DNA of 64,000 bases from Megaustenia siamemsis (Eukaryota > Mollusca > Gastropoda > Stylommatophora > Ariophantidae): NCBI GenBank assembly GCA_032433765.1, contig JAVIAB010000102.1, positions 8,561,521 to 8,625,520 on the forward strand. The letters run 5' to 3'. The notes under the pieces are model-generated. The model had not been told where the DNA came from. It saw nothing but the letters and a program-made list of their open reading frames with translations, and did no database searches. The position numbers and the translations under genes were made by a program. How positions within the stretch are numbered: the first letter of the stretch is position 1; the number at the start of each line of letters is the position of its first letter. Positions 51,601 to 64,000 of the stretch are shown here, in pieces.

Positions 51601-51915
51601 ATTTTTTTTTATCCCACCAGCTTTCACCTCTGACGAAGTCCCTAGAGATTAGGAACTGAATTTTGTGTGTTAATCCATTTTTCCCTGACAGCCGTGTGCA
51701 CAGGGATCCTTCGCCGCACAGGTAGGTAACTCCGTCTTTGGAGGTATTCATATATTTATTTCGTCCATGAGTAATTGACGTTTCAATTCGGGCCTCGCTG
51801 CTGAGACCAGGGGTGGTTGCCACAGATAAATAAAAATCCACTGACGCAGTCAAGATTTAAATCCACAACCTCTCTGTCTCGAGGCCGGCGTCTTGCCTTG
51901 AGACCAACCAGTACC
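51600..51915 (-). mobile_element. tRNA-derived SINE, reverse copy
   Basis: Read on the reverse strand: the head TGGTCTCAAGGCAAGACGCC and B-box-like GGATTTAAATC, then the body with GGCAACCACCCCTGGTCTCA and TACCTCCAAAGACGGAG, and the 3' end GGGACTTCGTCAGAGGTGAA with an A/T-rich tail. It is the same family as 5541-5870. The 84-codon reverse frame inside it is not a gene. Confidence 0.88.
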
Positions 51916-52014
51916 CATAAATTATTATAAAACACATATGATTTACTGGGTCATACTCAGTCATTTTATTTCTGAAAATGAAACCCCAAAAATTTATATG
52001 AATTCTGTCATTAC

Positions 52015-52295
52015 ATGGAGCCTTGGTGGCTGAGTGGTTTGTGCTCTTCCTGATAAGGGCATGGGTTCGATCCGCAGAAGGAGTAGAATTTTTTTAATTA
52101 TTTTTTATTTGACCGACAAGGCTCTTGGATTCACTCAGCCTCTAGCAATGGGTAGCAGAGATTATTCTGGAAGTAAAGGTGGCCTTGTGTTTATACCGAC
52201 CACATCACCTGAAAATGTGCCGTGGTCGTAGAAAATATTGTCACTAAAACCAATTCTCCATACTTCTAGCAAAGCAAGGGAGGGAAATTAAACAA
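52015..52295 (+). mobile_element. tRNA-derived SINE
   Basis: The head is GAGCCTTGGTGGCTGAGTGG (A box) and GGGTTCGATCC (B box). The body TTCACTCAGCCTCTAGCAATG, ACCGACCACATCACC and GTCACTAAAACCAATTCTCC matches 12787 and 272. Unlike the 12787 copy, the body is present once. Confidence 0.85.
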
Positions 52296-52820
52296 ACAGT
52301 ATATTTTATTGTAGAGTATAGACTATAATAGATAATAGGCCGTATAATATGCTGGTATAATCAGTCCTTTTTATTGGACACAGACTCTATCATTACTTGT
52401 GATAAACGAGACCATCACAACATACCAGACCTATGTTTTCTGTCCATCGTAAAACTGTACCTGGCACCGCAGATGATGCATTTGTCTTCACTTTAAAATA
52501 AATAAATTACTGCTCATTTTGAGAGGGATGTCAACAATAATTCTTGTCATAACTTTTCTCAGTTGTATCCCTTCTGTCGGTTTTATTCTTTAAATGTTTC
52601 CTTTGTTCAGGAAAATATTGTAAGTTGTGATTTGAGACTAGTCTTGCATTTTCATAACTTTGGCATCAGGTGGAAAGTGGTACCCACCCAATCAGCAAAT
52701 CAACTAAAATATCAGTGACAAACAGCTGTGAAAAATGTGGGCACTAGCATGACTTGAAGTGCGGAGGGCATCTATTATTTTCTATTTTCTCTTTTAAATT
52801 TTTGTTACAGGTACAACACT
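52296..52820. other. No gene recognised
   Basis: AT-rich sequence. AGCAAATCAACTAAAATATC with AGTGACAAA at 52696-52724 matches 13960-13985, the upstream edge of an unrecognised ORF, so a second copy of that element may start here. It is cut by the assembly gap. Confidence 0.4.
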
Positions 52821-52920
52821 NNNNNNNNNNNNNNNNNNNNNNNNNNNNNNNNNNNNNNNNNNNNNNNNNNNNNNNNNNNNNNNNNNNNNNNNNNNNNNNN
52901 NNNNNNNNNNNNNNNNNNNN
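52821..52920. other. Assembly gap (100 N)
   Basis: Exactly 100 undetermined bases, the conventional length for a gap of unknown size. Linkage between 52820 and 52921 therefore rests on scaffolding. Confidence 0.99.
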
Positions 52921-53990
52921 TACACCTTACTACACGACACAAAAATGTAGTGCGAGATCCGCGACCCAATCATTTACGCGATCGCCTATATTTTAAATTT
53001 CCCTTCATTTTAAGTTTTTTTTTTTTTTTTTTTTTTTTTTAAATATTGATTATTCTGAATTTTTACTTGTTTCAGTCACATGCCTAACACTGACCGTCAG
53101 CATATTTTCCTAACAATGACCACGATTCCTTGACAATAATAAGCGATTTTTCCTAACAATAGCATTCCTCAAGTACCACTAGCCGCCCAGTCACAAAAGC
53201 TGCCATGTCATTCCAGTTTCTTGACTTAACATACAGTTTTCCGTCAGTATGTTAACTTATTTTTTCATAGTTTTTATTATTTCGCCTTTTTTAAAAATCA
53301 GTTTTATCACATTTAACTATATTTCTTACGTTTTGAAACATTTCGTATTTTTTATCACTTTCACAAATATCTCTTTTAAAATACTCTTTCACAAATTTCT
53401 AACACGAGCGAGGCGATCACCGGACACGGAGCGCGATCACCGGACACGGATTAGCACCGAGTCTCTATTGAATTTACCTGCGGTTACAGACGCAGTGAAC
53501 CATTTCGACAAACTGACGAACACAAAAAAAAAAAATTTTTCCCCAAAAAAATAATGAAGTTCGAAAAAATCGCGAATTCGAAAAAATAATTTTTTTTTTT
53601 CGGTGCAAAGTCGGTGCAAAGTCGGTGCCAAATCTATTGTATTTCGGTGCATGTATTCCACTTTTCCCCTGAGTTCACAGCCATCACTACTACTTATGTA
53701 TCAACATGAGAGATTTTCATAGGGATTCTATAACGCCCTATGGTTTACAAGTAGAACTGTGTGAATTGAACAATTACAAGCTAACAACTATATATTGTCA
53801 AAGAAACGTTAGTACGGTCAAGGAGTTAATAGTTATAAACACCGCCGATTGGCTCTACAAAGTAACGCTGCAAAAAGTTAGAATGATGGAACATTGCTGA
53901 TTGTATCTGAAGAATGTTGTCAAGCAATGTGGTGGTTAAGAATAAAGACCATTGTATCTTGTTGTCAGTCAGCCAAGTTGAAGAGTAACT
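52921..53990. other. Low-complexity spacer, no gene recognised
   Basis: It contains a poly-T of about 24 (53017-53040) and a direct repeat GCGATCACCGGACACGGA (53412-53429 and 53432-53449). Three GGTGCAAAGTC-like repeats lie at 53602-53630. The forward frames at 53249 and 53706 are unsupported. AAGAATAAAGACCATTG at about 53939 could be a polyadenylation region of an LTR, but no partner is seen. Confidence 0.45.
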
Positions 53991-54950
53991 TCAGAGTTGT
54001 GAGATAGACACGAATGATCACTAGTAGTGAGAGTTAGTTGTTCAGAGTTATCAGATAGACAACTGATAGAAATGGCTGGACACACTGGCATTAGTTAGAT
54101 CACTAGTAGTGAGAGTAGTTGGTCAGAGTTATGAGATAGACAACTGATAGAAATAGCTGGACACACTGGCATTAGTTTAAATCACTAGTAGTGAGAGTTA
54201 GTTGGTCAGAGTTATGAGATAGACACTGATAGAAATAGCTGGACACACTGTCATTAGTTTAGATCACTAGTAGTGAGAGTTAGTTGTTCAGAGTTGTGAG
54301 ATAGACAACTGATAGAAATAGCTGGACACACTGGCATTAGTTTAGATCACTAGTAGTGAGAGTTTAGTTGTTCAGAGTTATGAGAAAGACACCTGATAGA
54401 AATGAATAGGCACACTGGAATTAATTTAGATCACTAGTAGTGAGAGTTAGTTGTTCAGAGTTATGAGATAGACACGACTGATAGAAATGGCTGGACACAC
54501 TGGCATTAGTTTAGATCACTATAGTGAGAGTTAGTTGTTATGAGATAGACAACTGATATAATAGCTGGACACACTGGCATTAGTTTAGATCCCTAGTAGT
54601 GAGAGTTAGTTGGTCAGAGTGTTAGATAGACAACTGATAGAAATGGCTGACACACTGGCATTAGTTTAGATCACTAGTAGTGAGAGTTAGTTGTTCAGAG
54701 TTATGAGATAGACACGACTGATAGAAATGGCTGGACACACTGGCATTAGTTTAGATCACTAGTAGTGAGAGTTAGTTGTGCAGAGTTGTGAGATAGACAA
54801 CTGATAGAAATGGCTGGACACACTGGCATTAGTTTAGATCACTAGTAGTGAGAGTTAGTTGTTCAGAGTTGTGAGATAGACAACTGAAAGAAATGGCTGG
54901 ACACACTGGAGATAGTTTAGATCACTTGTAGTGAGTGTTATCTGCTGTAG
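53990..54950. repeat. 81-bp minisatellite
   Basis: About 12 copies of an 81-bp unit, GAGTTAGTTGTTCAGAGTTA then TGAGATAGACAACTGATAGAAATGGCTGGACACACTGGCATTAGTTTAGATCACTAGTAGT. Differences are mainly one- or two-base gaps and GTTCAG/GGTCAG. No coding origin is recognised. It lies upstream of the second LTR-like repeat. Confidence 0.95.
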
Positions 54951-55654
54951 TTGTAGTAGAATTGTATAGTCACAATGATAGTTAAGTAATAGGTGGAACA
55001 GTTCAGAAGTGTGATAGTTGTGTCAGTAAATCAGCGGAGATAAACATTAGAATACAATTTCACTGTCCATCAGTGTTAACTTAGAAGTTATCTTAATGCC
55101 AACATAAATGATGATGTTCAGTACCACCACTAATTGATCATAGGGCTAAAATGATATCCAATAAAAAGACGGAGCATCCAATACTCATATACTGTTTCAT
55201 CGGCTGATTGTTCGCTGTGCCAATCCAATAATAATTAAGATGCATAATTTAGGTCAACTCAAAATTCTGATAAAGATATTACAAGATCAACAGTCTGCTG
55301 TGATCTATAACAAGATCATTTTTTATGCCGCGAGCTTTAGATAAGGTCATCTACAAGAGCCTGGGTCTTTGTAAGAGAGACGTTATAAATCAGCGACGAG
55401 AATTTGAATTCTTTTCAACAGGTTTATAAAGGTGGAGGAGCAAAGAATGAACTAATTAACAAGATAGTGGGTCAAGTAGCTTAGCAGGGACGCTGAGAAT
55501 TTCTTTCTTTTTTTTCACAAGTCAACGAGTCAAGTGAATGAACTGAAAAAAAATCGCTGCTGTAGTAGTTACTTATCAAGCTAGCGATCAAAAATATTTA
55601 AACAGTGTTGTCAAAGTATATCAGAAAATACGAAGTTATATTAACAGTATAAAG
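54951..55654. other. Spacer before LTR-like copy 2
   Basis: No supported ORF. ATCCAATAAAAAGACGG at about 55157 is a possible polyadenylation motif. The region follows the 81-bp array and resembles a retroelement leader or 3' region, without proof. Confidence 0.35.
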
Positions 55655-56210
55655 GTTGATATGTATCTAACTTATGAATTAAATCAAGTAGCAAAGAAGT
55701 CACGTTCAGTGCAAGGATAAGCAAGTTGTATATATATATCAAGTTAACTGATCAAGAACTCAAAATAGCAAATTATCATGAAAGTTCAAGACAAGCATGC
55801 TCAAGTTGTCGAGGCAAGTCAAATTGATGTCAACAATAAGTTCACAACTAAAGAATTTAAATTACTTCAGTGCGTCGTGTCACGAGAGGCTCCCGAATAT
55901 TGCAAGACAACAGAGCACGTTTAAGATTGAAATCATCAATTAGCGTACGACAATTCCAGGTTAACAAGGGTAGAGTGTGAGATTGTGGGATCGTCGAACT
56001 TAACACGTAGTGTCTGGAGAGACAACTGTGCAGTCACGTGACTGAGTGTAACCTTCTGGCTTAAGAAACATAAACATCCAGTGTGTACTTTCATTTTCCA
56101 AGGATGATCAAGTGTGAATTACTTAGTTAGCTATTATATTTAGAATTGAATGGTTGTCCTTTTGAATTGATTGTTGAAATGGAACTTAATGAATTGTTAT
56201 TGTTTGGTTG
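55655..56210 (+). repeat. LTR-like repeat, copy 2
   Basis: From TGTATCTAACTTATGAATTA to GAATTGTTATTGTTTGGTTG, this matches the uninterrupted parts of 42590-43785. CAAGTTGTCGAGGCAAGTCA, CACGTTTAAGATTGAAATCA and GTCTGGAGAGACAACTGTGC are shared landmarks. Here the (TA)n site that holds the LINE in copy 1 is intact. The satellite begins directly after it. It may be a solo LTR or the 3' LTR of the same decayed element. Confidence 0.65.
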
Positions 56211-56214
56211 ATTA

Positions 56215-59200
56215 CAAGCGCAAGATTTTGATTAAAAATGACTTATTTTTACCCCAAACATTTTTATGGATACGACTATGAAATCACTAAAGGTAGTACA
56301 TTTACACTCAAGGTACATTTCAAACTTAATATATCCTCACAGCAAGATTTTGAATAATAAAATCATTTTATGAATTTTACCCCCGCCATTTTTTTTAAAG
56401 AATACGCCTATGCAATAAAAAAAATACAATTTAACCTCTAGCTCACCTCAAACTTTAATTTAGGCAACCCGGTAGCAACATTTACTTTAAAATCACTTAT
56501 ATTAATTTTACCACTCACTATTTTTTAGATACGCCTATTAACAAAATAAAAGTTAACCTCAAGGTTTACCTCCAACATTGTTTTAAGGAATCCCTGTAGC
56601 AAAAGTGTACTTAAAAACCAATTTTATGAATTTACCCTGACCATTTTTGGGTATACGACTATGAAATCACTAAAAATAGTAAATATACACTCTAGGCCTA
56701 CTTCAAACTTCATATTAGACATCCTCATAGCAAGGCTTTGAATACAAAAATCACTTTTATGAATTACCGCCTCACTAATTTTTTAAACTTTACCCCTGAC
56801 AATTTTTGAGAGATATGCCTATGAAACTGTAAAAAAAATAAAGTTAACCTCTAAGCTTACCTCTACTTTATTTTAGGCATCTCCGTGGCAAAAATTTACT
56901 TAAAATCACTTTTATAAATGTTTAAACCTTGATCATTTTTTAGGGATACGCCTATGAAACTGTTAAAAAAATTAATTTAACCTCTAGTCTTTCTCAAAAC
57001 TTCACATTAGACATCCCTGTAGCAAAATTTTGAATACAAATCACTTTTATTATTTTTACACACCCCCTCCCCTCGCTTATTTTATGAATACGACTATGAA
57101 ACACTAAATATAGTAAATTCACACTCTAGGTAAATTTCACACTTAATACTATACATCCTCATAGCAAGATATTTTTACATAAAAATCATTTATGAATTTA
57201 CACCTGACAATTTTTGAGTGATACGCCTATGAAACTGTCAAAAAAAAATTTAGCCTCAAGGCTTACTTACAACTATAATTTAGGCAACCCCGTAGCAAAT
57301 ATTTACTTTAAAATCACAATTTAAATTTTAAACTCTCACTATTTTTAGGGATACGCCTATTAACTGTTTAAAAAAAATAAAAGTTAACCTCAAGGCTTAC
57401 CAAAACTTTATTTTAAGCAACACTGTAGCAAAAATGTACATAAATATCACTTTTATGAATTTTATCCCTGACAATTCTGATGGATACGCCTATGAAACTG
57501 TATTTAACCTCTAGGCTTACCTCAAGCTTTATTTTAGGCACCCCGTAGCAAAAATTTATTTTAAATCACTGTTATAAATTTTACCTCCTGACCATTTTTG
57601 AGGGATACGCCTTTTAAACAGTTAAAAATAAATTTAACCTCTAGGTTTACCTCAAACTTCATATTAGACATCATCGTAGCAAAAATTACTTAAAAATAAC
57701 TTTTATGAATTTTACCCCCATCCATTTTTTTATATACCACTCTATAAAATCACTAAAATAGTAAATTTACACACCAGGCCTACTTCAAACTTCACATTAG
57801 ACATCCTCATAGCAAGATAGTGAATAAAAATCACTTTGAATTTCACCCACAGCTAATTTTTTTATGGATACGCCTATAAAACTGTTAGAAAATTAAATTT
57901 AACCTCTAGGTTTACCTCAAACTTCATATTATACATCATTGTAGCAAAATTTACTTAAAATAACATTTATAAATGTATAAACCTTGATCATTTTTAGGGA
58001 TACGCCAATGAAGCTGTAAAAATTTAATTTAACTCTAGACTTACCTCAAACTTTATTTTGCACCCCCGCAGCAAAAATTTAATTAAAATAACTTTTATGA
58101 ATTTTTACTCCTTTGATCATTTTGATGGAAACGCCTATGAAAGTTAAAAATTAAAATATAACCTATATGCTTTCCCAAAACTTCATATTAGGCATCCTCA
58201 TAGCAAGATTTATAATAAAAAATCACTTTTATGAGTTTTAATGAAAGTCATTTTTGTAGTGATACGCCCATGAAACTGTTAAAATAGATAAATATAACCT
58301 CTATTCTTTCCCAAAACTTCATATTACATACCCCCGTAGCAAGATTTGAATAAAATCATTTTTGATATTTTTACCCCCCCCCCCCCGGCCAGTTTGTATG
58401 GATACGACTATGAAACACTAAAAATAGTAAATTTACACTCTTGGTAAATTTCACACTTAATAATAGACATCCTCATAGTAAGATTTTGAAAAAATATCAC
58501 TTTTATGAATTTTACATCATATAATTTTTTAGGGATACGCCTATGAAACTGTAAAAAAAATCAAATTAACCTCAATGCTTACCTCAAACTTTAATTTAGG
58601 TAACCCCGTACGAAAAATTTAATTTAAAATCACTTTTATGAATTTACCCCCTCAATATTTTTTAAGGGATACGTCTATTAACTGCACAAAAAATAAATGT
58701 TAACCTCAAGACTTACCTCAAACTTTATGTTTTTAGCATCCCTATAGCAAAGGTGTACATAAAAATCACTTTATGAATTTTACCCCTGACAATTTTTGAG
58801 GTATATGCCTATGAAACTGTAAAAAAAATAAAGTTAACCTATAAGCTTACCTCTAACTTTATTTCAGGCATCTCCGTGGCAAAAATTTACTTAAATTCAC
58901 TTTTATAAATGTTTAACCCTTGATCTTTTTTTTAAGGATACGCCTATGAAACTGTTAAAAAAATTAATTTAACCTCTAGTCTTTCTCAAAACTTCAATTT
59001 TAAACTCTCACTTTTTTTAGGGATTCGCCTATTAACTTTTAAACAAAATAATGTTAACCTCAAGGCTTACCACAAACTTTATTTTAAGCAACCCTGTAGC
59101 AAAAATGTACATAAAAAATCACTTTTATGAATTTTATCCCTGACCATTTCTGAGGGATACGCGTATGAAACTGTATTTAGCCTCTAGGCTTACCTCAAAC

Positions 59201-62200
59201 TTTATTGTAGGCACCCCCGTAGCAAAAAATTATTTTAAATCATTGTTATAAATTTTACCTCCTGACCATATTTGAGGGATACGCCTTTGAAACAGTTTAA
59301 AATAAATTTAACCTCTAGGTTTACCTCAAACTTCATATTAGACATCCTCGTAACAAGTATTTGAATAAAAATCACTTTTATGAATTTTACCCCCATCCAT
59401 TTTTTATAGATACGACTATAAATCACTAAAATAGTAAATTTACACTCTAGGCCTACTTCAAACTTCACATTAGACATCCTCATAGCAAGATAGTGAATAA
59501 AAATCACTTTGAATTTCACCCACAGCTAATTTTTTTATGGATACGCCTATAAAACTGTTAGAAAATTAAATTTAACCTCTAGGTTTACCTCAAACTTCAT
59601 ATTATACATCATTGTAGCAAAAATTTACTTAAAATAACATTTATAAATGTATAAACCTTGATCATTTTTTAGGGATACGCCAATGAAGCTGTAAAAAATT
59701 TAATTTAACTCTAGACTTACCTCAAACTTTATTTTATGCACCCCCGCAGCAAAAATTTAATTAAAATAACTTTTATGAATTTTTACTCCTTTGATCATTT
59801 TTGATGGAAACGCCTATGAAAGTTAAAAAATTAAAATATAACCTATATGCTTTCCCAAAACTTCATATTAGACATCCTCATAGCAAGATTTATAATAAAA
59901 AATCACTTTTATGAGTTTTAATGAAAGTCATTTTTGTAGTGATACGCCCATGAAACTGTTAAAATAGATAAATATAACCTCTATTCTTTCCCAAAACTTC
60001 ATATTACATACCCCGTAGCAAGATTTTGAATAAAAATCATTTTTGATATTTTTACCCCCCCCCCGGCCAGTTTGTATGGATACGACTATGAAAACACTAA
60101 AAATAGTAAATTTACACTCTTGGTAAATTTCACACTTAATAATAGACATCCTCATAGTAAGATTTAGAAAAAAATATCACTTTTATGAATTTTACATCAT
60201 ATAATTTTTTAGGGATACGCCTATGAAACTGTAAAAAAAAAATCAAATTTAACCTCAATGCTTACCTCAAACTTTAATTTAGGTAACCCCGTACGAAAAA
60301 TTTAATTTAAAATCACTTTTATGAATTTACCCCCTCAATATTTTTTAAGGGATACGTCTATTAACTGTACAAAAAATAAATGTTAACCTCAAGACTTACT
60401 CAAACTTTATGTTTTTAGCATCCCTATAGCAAAGGTGTACATAAAAATCACTTTATGAATTTTACCCCTGACAATTTTTGAGGTATATGCCTATGAAACT
60501 GTAAAAAATAAAGTTAACCTATAAGCTTACCTCTAACTTTATTTCAGGCATCTCCGTGGCAAAAATTTACTTAAATTCACTTTTATGTTTAACCCTTGAT
60601 CTTTTTTTTAAGGATACGCGTATGAAACTGTTAAAAAAATTAATTTAACCTCTAGTCTTTCTCAAAACTTCAATTTTAAACTCTCACTTTTTTAGGGATA
60701 CGCCTATTAACTTTTAAACAAAATAAATGTTAACCTCAAGGCTTACCACAAACTTTATTTTAAGCAACCCTGTAACAAAAATGTACATAAAAATCACTTT
60801 ATGAATTTTATCCCTGACCATTTCTGAGGGATACGCGTATGAAACTGTATTTAGCCTCTAGGCTTACCTCAAACTTTATTGTAGGCACCCCGTAGCAAAA
60901 ATTTATTTTAAATCATTGTTATAAATTTTACCTCCTGACCATATTTGAGGGATACGCCTTTGAAACAGTTTAAAATAAATTTAACCTCTAGGTTTACCTC
61001 AAACTTCATATTAGACATCCTCGTAACAAGATTTTGAATAAAAATCACTTTTATGAATTTTACCCCCATCCATTTTTATAGATACGACTATAAATCACTA
61101 AAAATAGTAAATTACACTCTAGGCCTACTTCAAACTTCACATTAGACATCCTCATAGTAAGATAGTGAATAAAAATCACTTTTATGAATTTCACCAACAG
61201 CCAATTTTTTTATGGATACGTCTATGAAACTGTTAGAAAATAAATTTAACCTCTAGGTTTACCTCAAACTTCATATTATACATCATTGTAGCAAAATTTA
61301 CTTAAAATAACATTATAAATGTATAAATCTTGATCATTTTTTAGGGATACGCCAATGAAGCTGTAACAAATTAAATTTAACTCTAGACTTACCTCAAACT
61401 TTATTTTATGCACCCCGCAGCAAAAATCTAATTAAAATAACTTTATGAATTTTACTCCTTTGATCATTTTTGATGGAAACGCCTATGAAACTTAAAAAAT
61501 TAAATTATAACCTATATGCTTTCCCAAAACTTCATATTAGACATCCTCATAACAAGATTTATTAAAAAAAATCACTTTTAAGAGTTTTAATCAGTCATTT
61601 TTGCAATGATACGCCCATGAAACTGTTAAATAGATAAATATAACCTCTATTCTTTCCCAAAACTTCATATTACATACCCCCGTAGCAAGATTTTGAATAA
61701 AAATCATTTTTGTTATTTTTACCCCCCCCCCCCCCCGGCCAATCTGTATGGATTCGACTATGAAAGCACTAAAATAGTAAATTTACACTCTTGGTAAATT
61801 TCACACTTAATAATAGACATCCTCATAGTAAGATTTTGAATAAAAAATCACTTTATGAATTTTACCCCTGACAATTTTTGAAGGATATGCCTATGAAACT
61901 GTTATAAAAATAAAGTTAACCTCTAAGTTTACCTCTAACTTTATTTTAGGCATCTCCGTGGCAAAAATTTACTTAAAATCACTTTTTATATATATAAATG
62001 TTTAACCCTTGATATTTTTTTAGGGATACGCCTATGAAACTGTTAAAAAATTAATTTAACCTCTAGTCTTTCTCAAAACTTCATATTAGACACCCCTGTA
62101 GCAAAATTTTGAATAAAAATCACTTTTATTATTTTAACACCCACCCTACCCCCCCCCCACCCCGCCTATTTATTGAATACGACTATGAAAACACTAAAAA

Positions 62201-64000
62201 GTAAATTCACACTCTAGGCAAATTTCACACTTATACTAGACATCCTCATAGCAAGATATTTTTACATAAAAATCTCTTAAGAATTTTACACCTGACTATT
62301 TTTGAATGATACGCCTTTGAAACTGTCAAAAAAATTTAGCCTCAAGGCTTACTTAAAACTTTAATTTAGGCAACCCCGTAGCAAATATTTACTTTAAAAT
62401 CACAATTTAAATTTTAAACTCTCACTAATTTTGAGGGATACGCCTATTACCTGTTAAAAATATAAAAGTTAACCTCAAGGCTTACCACAAACTTTATTTT
62501 AAGCAACCATGTAGCAAAAATGTACATAAAAATCACTTTTATGAATTTTATCCCTGACCATTTCTGAGAGATACGCCTATGCAACTGTATTTAACCTCTA
62601 GGCTTACCTCAAACTTTATTTTAGGCACCCCAGTAGCAAAAATTTATTTTAAATCATTGTTATAAATTTTACCTCCTGACCATATTTGAGGGATACGCCT
62701 TTGAAACAGTTTAAAATAAATTTAACCTCTAGGTTTACCTCAACTTCATATTAGACATCCTCGTAACAAGTATTTGAATAAAAATCACTTTTATGAATTT
62801 TACCCCCATCCATTTTTTATAGATACGACTATAAATCACTAAAAATAGTAAATTTACATCTAGGCCTACTTCAAACTTCACATTAGACATCCTCATAGCA
62901 AGATAGTGAATAAAAATCACTTTGAATTTCACCCACAGCTAATTTTTTTTATGGATACGCCTATAAAACTGTTAGAAAATTAAATTTAACCTCTAGGTTT
63001 ACCTCAAACTTCATATTATACATCATTGTAGCAAAAATTTACTTAAAATAACATTTATAAATGTATTAACCTTGATCATTTTTTAGGGATACGCCAATGA
63101 AGCTGTAAAAAATTTAATTTAACTCTAGACTTACCTCAAACTTTATTTTATGCACCCCCGCAGCAAAAATTTAATTAAATAACTTTATGAATTTTTACTC
63201 CTTTGATCATTTTTGATGGAAACGCTTATGAAAGTTAAAAAATTAAAATATAACCTATATGCTTTCCCAAAACTTCATATTAGACATCCTCATAGCAAGA
63301 TTTATAATAAAAATCACTTTTATGAGTTTTAATGAAAGTCATTTTTGTAGTGATACGCCCATGAAACTGTTAAAATAGATAAATATAACCTCTATTCTTT
63401 CCCAAAACTTCATATTACATACCCCCGTAGCAAGATTTTGAATAAAAATCATTTTTGATATTTTTACCCCCCCCCCCGGCCAGTTTGTATGGATACGACT
63501 ATGAAAACACTAAAAATAGTAAATTTACACTCTTGGTAAATTTCACACTTAATAATAGACATCCTCATAGTAAGATTTAGAAAAAAATATCACTTTTATG
63601 AATTTTACATCATATAATTTTTTAGGGATACGCCTATGAAACTGTAAAAAAAAATCAAATTTAACCTCAATGCTTACCTCAAACTTTAATTTAGGTAACC
63701 CGTACGAAAAATTTAATTTAAAATCACTTTTATGAATTTACCCCCTCAATATTTTTTAAGGGATACGTCTATTAACTGTACAAAAAATAAATGTTAACCT
63801 CAAGACTTACCTCAAACTTTATGTTTTTAGCATCCCTATAGCAAAGGTGTACATAAAAATCACTTTATGAATTTTACCCCTGACAATTTTTGAGGTATAT
63901 GCCTATGAAACTGTAAAAAAATAAAGTTAACCTATAAGCTTACCTCTAACTTTATTTCAGGCATCTCCGTGGCAAAAATTTACTTAAATTCACTTTTATG
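56215..64000. repeat. ~132-bp satellite with ~1.67-kb higher-order repeat
   Basis: The monomer is about 132 bp. Landmarks are GGATACGCCTATGAAACTGT, TTAACCTCTAGGCTTACCTC, CATCCTCGTAGCAA and AATCACTTTTATGAATTTTAC. Monomers differ by about 20-30 percent from one another by eye. The same order of variants returns at 57584, 59258, 60931 and 62672 (periods 1674, 1673 and 1741), about 13 monomers each, one of them truncated to 84 bp. The third period lacks two monomers but carries others also found at 56990-57420, so at least two higher-order types are mixed. Some monomers carry poly-C runs of 10-15. It continues past the right edge. Small frames in it are not genes. Confidence 0.95.

Noticed and set aside
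56215..64000. Small reverse frames with MRMSNVKFEV-like repeats
   Set aside because: They are translations of satellite monomers, recurring with the higher-order period and broken at indels.

Overview
Nothing in this window looks bacterial. It is a repeat-saturated piece of an animal nuclear genome, most likely an invertebrate and plausibly a mollusc. The evidence is spliceable exons, tRNA-derived SINEs, many LINE fragments of at least two clades, an intact mariner, LTR-retrotransposon remnants, a large AT-rich satellite and a 100-base assembly gap (52821-52920). The mollusc guess is inference only. Most long open frames are artefacts of tandem repeats.

Layout. 1-9050: short tandem repeats, tRNA-derived SINEs, decayed RTE-like LINE 3' ends, a 38-bp array, a 1.2-kb compound microsatellite and a 59-bp array. 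9300-12201: a region with a hammerhead-like CTGATGA/GAAAC motif, an HTH-like gene relic, and a complete mariner (10873-12201) with identical 39-bp terminal inverted repeats and an intact 356-residue DD34D transposase. 12790-17640: a SINE with a tandemly multiplied body, LINE pieces, an unrecognised reverse-strand ORF, and a possible two-exon host gene at 16380-16746 whose first exon resembles a histone H2B tail. 17640-34354: several copies of one Tx1/L1-like LINE family in both orientations, each carrying long minisatellites. 34354-42560: an 8-kb ~53/54-bp array directly upstream of one LINE's ORF1. 42590-47700: a decayed Ty3/gypsy-like element (LTR-like repeat, gag, protease relic) with internal arrays. 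47800-53700: LINE and SINE relics in AT-rich DNA. 53990-54950: an 81-bp array. 55655-56210: a second copy of the LTR-like repeat. 56215-64000: a ~132-bp satellite in a ~1.67-kb higher-order repeat.

The main discovery is one repeated pattern. Array after array is an amplified segment of retroelement coding sequence, and the sister copies in the same window carry that segment once. The 47-bp array is the reverse-transcriptase RQGCSLSPLL motif. The 46-48-bp array is the VTYRLIYN segment just before the C-terminal zinc knuckle. The 65-bp array is a segment just upstream of that. The 53/97-bp composite array is part of ORF1. The 38-bp array is the last codons of another LINE's ORF2. A 72-bp array lies in gag, and a SINE body is multiplied in 109-bp steps. 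Reading frame usually enters the array from one flank and continues in the other, so the arrays grew inside the elements.

Units differ by many one-base indels, so copy numbers and frames in the arrays are approximate and may include assembly error.
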